Assembly (NCBI RefSeq): GCF_000699445.3
Contig: NC_067201.1
Span: 17,105,501-17,169,500, forward strand
Length of the DNA stretch: 64,000 bases
Direction of reading: 5' to 3'
Source: Schistosoma haematobium
Lineage: Eukaryota > Platyhelminthes > Trematoda > Strigeidida > Schistosomatidae
The first letter of the stretch is position 1. Each line of letters starts with the position of its first letter. Of the stretch, positions 14,375-26,007 are shown in pieces. The translations under genes and the position numbers were made by a program. The notes beneath the pieces were generated by a model that saw only the letters and a list, made by a program, of their open reading frames with translations, ran no database searches and was not told where the DNA came from.

Positions 14375-14698
14375 TGTTAGCGGAATAAAGATTGGATAAA
14401 AGCATGTTCTGTGCAGCATTATGTTGGGGCGCACTGACTTGCTATTCCTTATCCAGTCAGCGCCAGTGGATACTTGGAAAAGACTCGAGAATCTTCTTGT
14501 GTAAAAACTATAAATATACTAGTGTTTTTCTTATTGTAATTCCTACTTCCATCTACCCTTGTTATTTGGAATATAATTTCGTCCATGTTCAACAGTGTTC
14601 TGATTTGGAAACTTGTCGAGTGAATTGGTGTCCAATAATACTGAGCAATAGGAAAAAATGGGCTTTGATAAGAGAAATTATAACAGAATCTGAGAAAG
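14375..14698 (+). other. Unidentified ~320-bp insertion inside the LINE RT
   Basis: Sequence left of this block translates as the RT 'LFKT' region, and RT homology resumes right after it with a 'LTHG..RRCIDHIFTL' stretch. The block in between does not translate as RT and is not repeated in the window. It begins GT and ends AG, but a spliced intron in a LINE would be exceptional, so an unrelated small insertion is more likely. Confidence 0.4.
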
Positions 14699-15102
14699 CT
14701 TGACTCACGGACAGGTTGGTCGAAGATGTATTGATCATATCTTCACCCTCCTCCAAATGTTAGAAAACCGTCATACTTATCACAGGCCAACAACCGTAGT
14801 GTTTCTTGACATTCGTTGGACAGGACAAGAGTGTGCCTGAGAAGTTTACTAGCATATTAAAAGCCCTATATACGAACACCTCAGGGAGTGTGGGCATACA
14901 ACCACCCCCCACTGTCCCATTCAAGCGGTAAGGTTAGACAGAGTTGCCCAATCTCATCATTCCTCTCCAACTTTGTCATCGATGACGTTTTGGAGACAGA
15001 TCCAATGGATGTAGGTGATGATGGTATGGATCTGTTGCTGGAAGAAGGACTTCTCGACCTTGAATATGAGGATGCTATTGTTTATGTGATGATACCCAAG
15101 AC

Positions 15103-15504
15103 ATGCGATCCGCACCCAATCAGTTGGCAGTCAGTGTCCGTAGGTATGGTGTGTGCTTTGCACCTTCGAAGTGCAAAGTACTTCTACAAGACTGGCAGGA
15201 CTGTAATCCTGTACTCATCCTGGATAGTGAGAAGATAGAAGTAGTCGAGACGTTCGTGTATCTAGGTAGCTGCATAAGTGCTGGTGGTGGAGTGAGTGAT
15301 GAGATCAGTGCACGTATAGTGAGAGCCAGAGCGGCTTATGCCAATCTGCACCAACTTTGGCGCCTTCGTGATGTCAGTCTGGCTGTAAAAGGTCGGATCT
15401 ACAACGCGTCGATGAGAGCAGTTTTGCTCTATGCTTGTGAAACCTGGCCCTTCCGAGTTGAGGATGTTAGACGACTATCTGTGTTTTATCGTCGTTGTCT
15501 CTGA
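15103..15504 (+). pseudogene. LINE RT C-terminal fragment
   Basis: A 133-codon frame covering the RT thumb and the conserved C-terminal domain (YLGSCISAGGGVSDEI, AVLLYACETWP, FYRRCL). It ends prematurely at TGA where the family would continue. Confidence 0.7.
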
Positions 15505-16120
15505 AGGATTACTGACATCCAGTGGCAACACCATGTCAGTAATGTAGAGGTTTGGGTACAGAGACGGTAATTCAATTAGCGTCATTATCTTGAAACATTG
15601 GTTTCGGTGGCTTGGAAATTTTCTACGAATGCCGTCCCAGAGAATTCCTCGTCGTGCATTACCTGACGATTTCGGGACTGGTTGGAAAAAGCGAGGTGTT
15701 TAGTGTATGACATGGTGTCGTGGTATGAAAGAAAACCACACAGAACTGGCTTCTGTTGGTCCTTCACGAATCCCTGGTTGGGTCCTAGAGATGGTGCAAC
15801 ACTGGGTAGAGACGTTGCCAGACATGGTTCAAAATAGAGACCAGTGGTGATGCTGCTGTAACTTTCTTTTACTTTCATCAATATAGCAAACGTAGCTTCT
15901 TTAACTGAAAGAATTCTTTCTGGTTGTACTTTTGCTAACTGAACTGTTTTTATTATTATTATTATTTCACTCTCATACACTGATTTATGTTCATTGTTCT
16001 TCTTATTATACGTACTTTACATTTTCTATCTCTTCATAACCTCATTGTTATTGTGTTGCGCATATGTATTTGGTGCCCCGTTGTACCAATGTTTATGTGT
16101 TCAGATGAACAAATAAATAT

Positions 16121-17411
16121 CGACCTCTTGAAGGTTCATTACTCGGATAATATCGTTGGAGTCAGAATTTATAGCAAACTGTTATTTAGATGAACTAAGT
16201 CGACAGATTTTCGTCTGAGCAATTCACTTTGATCACTTTTGTTTTTATCACAGATATGACTTTTCCTATGTAGAGACTTACCAATTTATAGTATGCAGAT
16301 GACGTAGTGCTGTTCGGTGAAAGGGATAAAAAATGCATAGCCTTTCATAAATGATCAAAGAACGTTCAGGTGTATTTTCTTTACCAAAACAAGCAAAATA
16401 CTACCTCAAGGTAAGGTTGTGTTAATGCCTATAAGTGTGTAGTAGTCAGGTGTGTTGCTCACTTAACTTATACTCTAAGTCTCAGCAGATGTGTTCGGCC
16501 AGTGGCTGACAAAATTTTGGTACGGATGTGAAACAACCCGCTCTGTTTTTGCCCTGTCAGGGTTGGCCACGTTATTGTTAACATTAATATTTAAAAATCA
16601 TCACTATAACCGATAAAAATATGACTAAACTAACTTATGCATCATGATGTACATTTCGATAATAAAACTACCGATAAACTATAATAGGCTTTTTTCATAA
16701 TTATTCAATGTTGACTTTAAACAATGGTTGAAATTAGCAGTCAAGCCAAATAGAAATGTTCATATTAACCACCAACTTTGGGAACGTATATGTAGACAAC
16801 TTAAGATAATAAGTAATTGGTTAGATTTTTTAAGTCTTGTTATCAACAGCAGTCAGTCAGTCAGTCAGCTACAACGTTATCAACAGCAGTTTGGTTGTGA
16901 TCACACCAAAAATTATTTTGGTATTTACCTTGAACTATTAAATTGCTGAACGGTAGTATTATTAACTTAATCTTTATAAAAAGTGAGTATAGTTAATTTT
17001 GTTGTTTTCAATTTTATTACACAATAAATTGTATTTCAAGAGAATAGGTAGCTGAGGAAATTAAGCTAGCATAAACCTGATATTGTCAATCATTGGTCTG
17101 AGAGAGTTTAGAGTAGGAAATTATCGTCTATCCCATAAAATATGAGTGGATCTCAACTATGTAATAAAATTTTGATTTTAAATGGATATTTCTAAAACTT
17201 ACTGTTTTGCCTATTTGTTTAAGTGTACAAAAACTATGAAATAAGTCAGAAAGAATGCTTTTTCTGTGTACCGGCTCTTTTCCAGCTTTAGTCACTTAAG
17301 TTGATTTACATAGTTATTTTTAAGGAACTGGAAATGTATTCATTAACAATGTGAACGAAAATACAACGATTGAACTATTAGTGAAAAGTATGACACAACA
17401 TACCTGAGTAA
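16121..17411. other. Intergenic, 3' side of the hnRNP C-like gene
   Basis: No gene is seen. A (CAGT)n run lies at about 16856-16869. On the minus strand an AATAAA hexamer at 17018-17013 could be the poly-A signal of the gene at 22665-17412, giving a 3' UTR of about 400 bases. Confidence 0.4.
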
Positions 17412-20400
17412 TTATTCAGTTTTTATATTACCAGGCTCTGAATCGTCATCAGCATAGTCATCGTCATCTACAGTCTCATGACGGCCATATTCACTACCAC
17501 GACTTCTTCGAGGACAGGGTGGAGATCGTGATTTCAGTAGCCGCTTGCTACGAATTTCATTTGATATTTCTGAATCTGAAGCACCAGATGTAGATCTTGT
17601 ATCTGACTGATCACATGAGTGATCTCTCGGGATGTCCGGTGAGCTAAATTTTCCATTATGCACTGATTCCAGTGTTGGAGTATCACCTCCGCTGCGGTCG
17701 TTATTGTCATCCTCCTCCTCTGCATCCCAGTCGCTATTTTCACGATTTTCTTCAATACTATGTGAACTGGAAGAATGGTGGTTATCGAATGTAGGATGCT
17801 CAGGTTTTATGTTTTGCCTCACAAGTGATGTAGCGTGCTTACCTGTATGATTTGATCTATCTGAATGAGAATTTGATCTCATAGATTTTTCAGACAAATT
17901 CTCCCCTTCATTGTTAGATCGGCGAGAAACTATTGAAGAAAGTTCAGAAGACGGAGAATTGGATGACGCAGAAGGAGATGGAGGAGGTGATGGAAGGGCG
18001 TATATAGTCAAAAAATGATCACTATGACAGTGATGCATCAGTCCCCAAGCAGTTGAAAAGTTGGCACCACAATATGCACATTCTAAATTCTCTGGTTCAC
18101 CAACTAAAAAAAGAGAAATACGATCATATTCATTAAAGAAACTCTTTTCAACCTGGATTAAAACAAAAAAGCAATAAATTTTCTCAGGGATTCATAATTG
18201 GTTTTGGCTTGAGTGAAGTTTAACCGAATGATTATATTAACAAGAAATATTGATATTTACTGGTATTGAATATAAGCTCTCCATATGACTGTAATTATAA
18301 AGTAAATAAATATAAGAAAAATCTATTCCGACGGGTTATTTGTTATTGTGTTTTAAAGATACCGACAAAAGTACTAAACTGAGTAGATATAAATGTTACT
18401 AGTCACTACATTGATTTAACAGGGCAAGAATTGGGTCTGCCAAGCATTAATTCCACTGAAGAGTGAATGACCTATAGCTTCTATTCCTTCCAATCATTTA
18501 TTCGTCTACTAACCTTCGATCATGTGTATTCTTGTGTTTTTCATGTTGTAAATGAGCACGTTAATTTATTTGTGGCAAAATCTATTATACTGGACAGCTG
18601 TCTTACCATCTGATGTTAGTTCAATTGGAAGCTTAAGTCAATAATTCGGCTACACGAGCAGCCATCACTCGGTTACTTCGTATTACTGTAGGTCACACAT
18701 CGATTAGTGTTTTATACATTAGCTTTAACAACAACAAACATTGTCGTCTTGCCCAATTCTTCTTGATAACAACATATTGTCAGATCAAGTGTCCGAATGA
18801 TGACGGTTAAAAATGGATATGGACTGATCAGTGACAACTGGCCTCAAAGCCTCTTAGAAGTTGATATTTTCTAGCTTTAATGTATGAAGAAAAATTCAAT
18901 TAGTTACAGATAAAATATAGACATTAGAGTTTGACTATATACAGCTTTGATTTGTATAGGCCAATAAAGAGGCTGACTAGGAAAGGAGAAAAGTAATGAA
19001 AGTTGTAAACAGAATAATTATAAAATACATTCAAAGTAATTTAAGGAATTGTTGATTTATTGTCATCATGGCCAAACAAACAAAAATGCATAGAAGATTA
19101 ACCTTAAGACAGGTAACTATTATCATTCAACTTCATCGTAAATCATGGCTAGTGAAAACTATACGGGACATCTAAGTTCGCGGATGACAGACTGAACGTA
19201 GTCTTATTTTACACTTACCGGCTCGACAACGACAGCTAGCTCCGCTATCTTTATCCAAACTGCAACCAGCCATTTTATGTGAAATAAGTTCATCAACTTG
19301 TTCGAATAAACGACGACAACGTCCACATATCAGAATATCCTCTGAATGTGAATGGACACCTAGAATAAGAATACGCAAACGACAGAATATAAGTTTGTTA
19401 GTGAGCCTATACAACTAGCAGTCTTAAAAGTTTTGAATTCATGTATAGATAATTCACAAGAAATAGAGGTTTATATGTATCTTCAAATAACACGGACAGA
19501 GAGATTTGGAAAACATTGTATTTAAAAAGATTCACAAAGATAATTGTTTCCATGATCAGAAATTTTAATCTGCCTAAATATATCAAGTGACAGAAATATC
19601 CAATTATATCCTTATTTAATTACCTGATAATTTTCATTTCAGTCTAGAGCGAGTCATGGTTACTTCATAACTAGACTTTTGGCATTCATACTTCGTAAAC
19701 TACATTAAGCTGGAAACTGCAACTTTTTCGGAAAATCGATTCTTCGACTTATTATTATGTGACTACGAAAAGGAACGATGTGACGATTGTATATTGGTGG
19801 TTTGAATTTTGTTATCCAGTCAACGTAGACGTAATCTAGAATATGTACTGATTAAAAGGAATTGCATGAAACAGATGGCTCATTTAGCCTTGTAGTGATT
19901 CAAAATAGCGGTTGCATGTATGGACAAGATTTTGGTTAACGATAAACGTTGCAAAAGAAAACAGGACTTGGAATATATGTCATGCCATAAGCTTAACTTT
20001 GAATTTTCTATCAACAACAACAAGCAATAATTATCAAATGATTTTTACACCTTGTTACTATAGTAAAGGATGTGACTAGAGATCCCTAATACTATTCTGT
20101 CAAATTACTAAATTTATTTTGCACTTCCAGAGATGATCTGAATGACAACATGAAAATGTATTTATGTGATGTAAGGAGAGTGCTAGTGAGCGGCCTATGC
20201 TCCTCCGCGAGGGGTAACAGGCATACGTAAGTAATGAAACGACTGATAAATGGGGAGAATGTTGAACGTCCATTTATTTCTCCTACATATAGGAATATGT
20301 CCCCACCAAAAAGTAGACCAATGTTCTCAGTTCTCGAAATTTCTTCAACAATAAACGGTCTACAAACAGGGACAAAGTAATATTAATACTAAAATTATAG

Positions 20401-22665
20401 TTGAAAATCGTTTAGTTTTTAAATAGCTGATCGAGCAATAAGATTATCAACAGCTTATAGCCTGATCTAATTTTCACTTGATAATGGTTACAAAGTTGTA
20501 TGCAATAATTAGGGATGATCGGAAATAGAAAATTAATTGAACTTACTTGAATGAGGACTATTACTTTTTGTTGACGAGGCTGTACGATTGGGCTGTTGAA
20601 CAGTAGGATGGTCAGATTCGAAGGAATGGCCTAGATTTTGTGGGCGATTTAGATGTACGTCGGAATTTTTTTCCACCGGTTGTGAATTTTGATTTGAACT
20701 GGTTGTGGATGAGTTTGTTGTGCGAGAGGAAGCAGACGTCACAATTCGATTACGCACTAAAGAGTTGCTGGTTGATTGATCGGGCACAGAACGAACAGGA
20801 CCAGAGTTTGATGACTGGCGACGATTTGCTGGAGGTATGAGGCTATCCGTTGCAGAAACAAGTGACACTAAATTCTGTCCTCTAGCCCCAGCAGGCAAAG
20901 ACGAGTTCGAGTTAAAATTATGATTACCAGTATTACCTAACATTCCATCCAAACGAGTACGTTTGGCAGCAAGAGAGTTAGGATTTGTTGAAGACGTGGT
21001 TGTTGTGGTGTTCGATAATCTGGTATATTTATTACGTATGTTACCCGCTGTAACTGCTGTTTGGGCACTAGAAACGTTTAAAGCAGACAATGAAGGGGTA
21101 TGGAACACTGAATTTGCCGCAGCAGCAAAATTAACGAGGTTAGGCTGACCCATAATACCTTCTAAACCAAACTGCTGTAGTGATAGAACCGAATTTCCAG
21201 TTATACTGCTAAGGGCTTGAGCTTGTAAGGCAAGTTCTGAAAGGTTAGTGCTGAAAATGTAATCGAAACGAAGTTTGAATATATTGTGGGAAACTCTAGG
21301 AATAATCTTGGAAAGTTTCAACACCTTTTCTATGGCATAAATGTTTTTAATGAACAATAGTTAATAAATGGCCACCTCAGTGAAGCGTAGAAAAGTGTTC
21401 ATTCATGCAACCAAGTCTTTATTACTATTATTCCTAGAAGGGTAATATGGACATACCCTGAAAATAATCACAAAATAGACTAACAGTTTGCCCTCCAACT
21501 CATCATATGAACAACTGAAGTCGATTAAAAGTACGGTAATGTTTAGAAACAGACTTACAAGATCCCCCGAGCTCGTTTTTATTGGTAAATAGTCAGTAAA
21601 AGACTGAGATCGATACTACTTGAAGTGCGAAACAGTATCTTGCAGAACTCACTCAAAAAGTCCTTGCACTCCGACTTAGGAATTATCAAGAGCTGATGAC
21701 GTAGAGGACTCAATTTATACATCTGTTTACATCCTATTTTATACAGCCTGCCTCCATGTCAAGGGGGTGATGGTTTAGTACAAACAAATATTTCCTGGTG
21801 GTTGATTTTCGAAACTTGTCGAGTTGTGTAAAGTTCTGGGTGTGGTTCTGAATGAAACTTCGTATTTATTACTCTACATCAGTAGCAGCGTCCGATATTG
21901 CTTCTAACTTTGTCAACAAACGATCATAATTAACAAGCCGACAAGTGGGTACCACAATATCTAAAGCCATGTGTCGACGACGAGTTGCATAGACGATTAT
22001 TTAGTGATATTATATTTAAATATACTCGATAATCTGAAGCCAATAGAAATACCCTACTAGGTTTGATTATAAATAACTATAACAGTTTATCCTAAGCAAA
22101 ACTGAAAATAAAGTTTCGAAGGAAACTAGAGACTCACGAAACAACAAAAATGAGTCATACCTTGTCAAGGGGTTCCTAGAAAGAGGAATTACTCGATTAT
22201 TATATACGGAAAGCAAATTACCAGGATGGAAGCGACGAACCAATATTCGATCTCCCTCGCTTGCGGTTTTTCGGTTCGGATGCTATGGTTACATCTGTGA
22301 TAGAAAAATTAGGCAATGAGATGGGATTATTACTAATAAAACTTGTCAGTAGAGTGAAAATTCGAGATAGGGGTGAAAACCATGAAAAATGAAAACACCG
22401 AGTTTAAAAATGTCTTACCTAAAACCATATTGTAATAAGTTTTTGAATCTTCACCAATAACTGCGGCTCGTGCATTAGTCTCATTTGCGTATTGAATGAA
22501 CGCATATCCTTTGTGTACTGATATTCCCACGACTGCTCCATATTTCGAGAAAATAGATTCAAGTTCTGTTTTTGTCATGTGCACTGTATTAAGATTTCCA
22601 ACGAAAACACGCGACTTGAGACTGTTTGGGTCCGTCCTATTAGTAATATTGCTTACGCCAATCAT
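17412..22665 (-). CDS. hnRNP C/RALY-like RNA-binding protein with two zinc fingers, five exons
   Basis: I join five exons, all with GT/AG boundaries and matching phase: 22665-22419, 22294-22222, 21250-20547, 19359-19219 and 18103-17412. They give 618 residues. Exons 1-2 encode an N-terminal RRM of the hnRNP C type: RNP2 VFVGNL at 20-25, RNP1 KGYAFIQY at 52-59, preceded by a SNITNRTDP stretch, and a basic KNRKRGR cluster at 91-97. Exon 3 is Ser/Asn/Thr/Gln-rich and probably disordered. Exon 4 holds a C2HC finger (C353, C356, H369, C374) and exon 5 a C2H2 finger (C397, C400, H413, H418), then a Ser-rich and acidic tail (DDDDYADDD). The likely role is nuclear pre-mRNA binding; the fingers suggest added protein or nucleic-acid contacts. 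The start is the ATG aligning with the hnRNP C N-terminus. An RTE tail scrap lies in intron 3. Confidence 0.88.
20176..20234 (+). mobile_element. RTE 3'-end scrap in intron
   Basis: About 59 bp match the last bases of the SR2-like family (GCGGCCTATGCTC, GGGTAACAGGC, GTAAGTAA). It is an extremely 5'-truncated insertion in intron 3 of the hnRNP C-like gene, antisense to it. Confidence 0.7.
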
Positions 22666-23478
22666 AGTCAATCAATGTGAAGCACAATTGACAAAACAGC
22701 CGCCACTTTATATTCCCACCATCTGCGTACGAAGATGAAAAAATATTTGAGTATTTTGAGAGAATAGTTCTCCAGTGATTTCACCCAGTATTTCGAGTGA
22801 TTTTCCAGGCAGATTTATACTGATTTTTGACGGTATTCCAGGTTTTCATAGTTTAGACAGTTTTAATGGATGTTAGTGAAAGATACTAAATCTACACGTG
22901 GTCAAGTAAACTGGATGCACAGTACCAACACTAACATAATCGCATCCAATTTTTTGAAAGAAAATATCATCAACTTTTTAGTGGTGAACAAATGTCTAAT
23001 ATAAATTGTTCAGTAGGTCTTTAAGATTGAGGCTGAAAGCGCTCGATCACGCATGCACACTAGACCACGAGTAGGCCATGCTGCTCATTTCCTGCAACCA
23101 CTTATCATCTCATATCGAACGCTTTACGACATATTAGTAAATCTCCAAATATATCTCTGAACTCCTTCACTGGTGACCTCTGATTTGACCGGGTTTGCAT
23201 CCTTCGATTATGCAGGTGTTAATAGTAAAACAGCTGTCAAACTTTGAATATTTCTGACATCGTTATTCTGATAGCTTTGGAACAGAAGTAGCCCATCGTA
23301 TCATTAAAGATGAACTAAAGGTAGTTTAACAAAGAACATTCTTCTCAGTTATATTATTCACTGGATCTGTACATTCGTATTTGTAGTTGAGCGGTGTAAA
23401 TCAGCCTGTAATTAAACAGACCAGTATTTCATTACTCATAAAATTGGATGAAGTGGTTTTAAAGTATCACACAGGTAC
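22666..23478. other. Intergenic, nothing recognisable
   Basis: Upstream side of the hnRNP C-like gene. It presumably holds its promoter and 5' UTR, but no motif is convincing. Confidence 0.4.
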
Positions 23479-23764
23479 TAAATATGCCACAGGTATTCGG
23501 AGTTTGACAATCAGTAAAATCTTTATATACGAAGTATACCAAGAAGAAGATATATTTAGAGAGCTAGTGGTATGTCAAGGAACTTTTGGTTTAAGCTGGC
23601 TAGTAGTTGAAAGAGATGCCTAGCAGGGCGTACCCAGTCGTGATGTGGTGCGAATTCGTGACCGAGAGCCTTCAGTTTGGTGTGTCCAGTAAAACTAATG
23701 CGGTCAGCACCGACTGTTGAAGACTTACAAAGCTATTAATTTTAGGGATTTACTTACCAATATA
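23479..23764 (-). mobile_element. Old solo LTR related to the Boudicca-like element
   Basis: Aligns end to end with the LTRs at 23990-24310 and 28887-29204 but with many substitutions and a gap. Matching blocks include CCACAGGTATTC, GCTGGCTAG, the CCGAGAGCCTTCAG-like region, GTCCAGTAAAAC and TTAGGGATTTACTTACC at the right end. No internal region is attached. It is an ancient relative lying about 225 bp from the younger insertion. Confidence 0.7.
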
Positions 23765-23985
23765 GTACAGATAAAGTGAAATTATTAACTCAAATGGAGA
23801 TTACAGAGTAGCATAATGTCTTAAATTGATTGCAAATATGAAACATAAAAATTTGGTTTTGTTGAAGTCTAACGGTTTCTAGACTCTTAAGATAAAGGTG
23901 ACATGGAAACGAGAAGTGATAGCTTGTCTAGTAAATACGGAATACAATAAATAATTCTTTCAGTAATAGCTAGTCCTTAATTATG

Positions 23986-23989
23986 AAGG
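23986..23989 (+). repeat. 4-bp target-site duplication (AAGG), left
   Basis: AAGG here and at 29205-29208 brackets the Gypsy element. Confidence 0.65.
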
Positions 23990-24310
23990 TGATGATGTCA
24001 CAGGTATTCAGTGTTTGACAACGCTTCTACCAGTAACACCTTCTAATATATTTCGTTCCCGCCCAGAGAAATCAAAAGACAGAGTCGAGGAGATCGGAAG
24101 AGTATATTTGGCGATGACCAATATATCGGAATTCTCTGATCTAATCTGGCTAGCGATTGCGGTTGATGTTGAGCACGGCGTTACCACACGTGATCTGGTG
24201 CGGATGCCTGACCGAGCGCCTTCAGCTAGATGAGTCCACTAAAACATATGGTCAGCATCCAATGTCGAAAACTTAGTGCTATTTATTTTGGGGATTTATT
24301 TACCGCTACA
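23990..24310 (-). repeat. 3' LTR of the Gypsy element (321 bp)
   Basis: Direct repeat of 28887-29204. On the plus strand it begins TGATGATGTCAC and ends CCGCTACA. It has three extra bases near position 24050 relative to the other LTR. Confidence 0.92.
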
Positions 24311-24325
24311 GATCACTCCCCCCTA
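24311..24325 (-). other. Polypurine tract
   Basis: Read on the minus strand, AGGGGGGAGTGATC lies directly before the 3' LTR, where plus-strand DNA synthesis is primed. Confidence 0.65.
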
Positions 24326-24765
24326 GTGGGGCAGTGACGACCCTAAGACGTGGCCAGCCAGAAGTTTAAACCCAACGAGTTTGTCGTTGGTAAACACTCT
24401 TCTGATAGCTTACTAAATTTAGCAGCGTCTGGTCGTCTTTCCTTACTATATGGGACGGAGGTACAACATAGTAAAAAAAGAAAATGTACAATGAAAATTT
24501 CGGATCCTCATAAACGTCATCGTTCTTTTCCAGCCGTCCTGGAAAAGAAAAAAGAAAATGTAAGTGCATGTCGAAGATACACTCGTATATGCGTAAAAGC
24601 ACAATGTCGGCGGAAAAAAAATGGAAAATAAACTCATGAACGCGTAATAGCGTTAAAAAAAATTGTTTTTTTTGTTTTTTTTTTTTTAAATAGAAATAAA
24701 AATATATAAGCATGTTAAAATTGTTTTTTTTTAAAAAAAAATAATATAAAATTTCTAGAAGTGCC

Positions 24766-26007
24766 TTACGTGCAATAGTCGTTTAAATGTTCTGGAAATC
24801 TCACCCTTCTTCCAGAACGCGTCGTTTTAAGTTTATTTTCGGATACTGTCGAAGTATCATCGTGTGGGTTGGTTGTCGGATGAGGTATTATAAGTGTCGG
24901 AGTCGTGTCGTTCGATTGTACCGAAGGAAAATCCACGTAGATAGGATTTCCTTCTAAATACGCTGCTTTTAAGCGATCGATACTGATGCTATCGTTGGTT
25001 CCGTTCTTATCGACTATATAGTACTTAGGTTCACGTTGAAGAACTTTGAAGGGTCCTTCGTATGCTGATTCGAATGGTCGTCGATGCGAGTCTCGACGAA
25101 CGAAAACGTGTGTACTATATCGTAAGTCAGGTTGAACGAAAACATCAGTTGATTGAGGTCGAGTGGAAGCAGGTTTAACTGAACGCATTGCGTTTGTAAG
25201 CCTGTTCGTGTAGGAGGTTAGATCCATGTTCATTGAAGAGGATGAAGGATCCACGAATTCTCCTGGAAGTCGAAGTGTCGTACCATAAACGAGTTGAGAC
25301 GCAGTGTATCCAATGTCAGCTTTCACTGCATTGCGGATACCTAGTAAGACGAGTGGGAGAGCGTCGGTCCACTGTGAAACGTTTGCAGCTGATAGCGAAG
25401 CTTTCAGTTGTCGGTGAAAACGTTCTACCAACCCGTTTGCTTGTGGATGGTAGGCGGTCGTTCGGAAGCGAGTGCTTCCTAAAAGAGTGGTCAGACGACG
25501 GAAAAGATCAGATTCAAATTGACGTCCGCGGTCTGTAGTGATGGTTGAAGGGCAGCCGAAGTTTGCTACCCATCGTTCGACGAAGGTGCGGGCCACTGTT
25601 TCAGCAGTGATGTCCTTGATAGGTACTGCTTCTGGCCATCGAGTGAAACGGTCAACGCAGGTTAAGAGATAAGAGTATCCATTTGAATCTGGTAAAGGTC
25701 CTACCAAATCCAAATGAACATGGTCGAAACGAGCATCGGGAGTTTTAAACGAGCCTAAGGGACATTTATTGTGTCTTATAACCTTAGATTTTTGGCAGCT
25801 TACACAGGAGCGTGCCCACTCCCTCACGTCTTTATTCATTCCAGGCCAGCAAAACCTTTCTGCTATGAGCTTGATGGTTGCACGAACACCTGGATGCGAA
25901 AGTTTGTGCAATGTGTTGAAGACATTGCGTCGATAATGTTTCGGCACGATTGGGCGATCCCTACCTGTAGATGTGTCACAAAGTAAGGTTTCCTTACCTG
26001 TTCCCAT
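24766..26007 (-). pseudogene. Gypsy pol, integrase part (frameshifted from the rest)
   Basis: 413 codons encode integrase: HHCC zinc-binding motif (H34, H38, C68, C71), catalytic DDE core (D100, D159, E195, the last two 35 residues apart) and a C-terminal GPF-type module near residue 318. Integrase joins the element's DNA to the genome. The frame really begins further upstream. Homology to the end of RNase H continues in this frame up to about 26071, so the ATG at 26007 is an internal codon and this is the second half of a pol broken by one missing base. Confidence 0.88.

Larger units (their letters stand above)
12930..16120 (+). mobile_element. Degenerate LINE (APE endonuclease + RT), nearly complete relic
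   Basis: Pieces of one LINE ORF run in order along the plus strand: endonuclease (ORF 13145-13690, with DSNAQVG in place of the usual GDFNAQVG, then DHIAIS and SDHALV), the start of RT near 14095-14300 (KSPGPKDLP, FKKGSH), the RT core near 14880-15110 (a SFLSNFVIDD-like stretch and LEYED in place of the usual YADD) and the C-terminal domain (ORF 15103-15504, YLGSCISAGG, LLYACETW). The element ends in the TTTGGTGCC...TTGTACCAAT...AATAAATA tail at about 16050-16120. Frameshifts and stops separate the pieces, and a block of about 320 bp interrupts RT. Architecture is RTE-like but clearly different from the SR2-like copies elsewhere in the window. Not active. Confidence 0.75.

Noticed and set aside
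24350..24713. Small ORFs between the Gypsy 3' LTR and pol
   Set aside because: They lie in the element's A/T-rich non-coding 3' segment on both strands; no env-like feature such as a signal peptide plus membrane anchor was seen.
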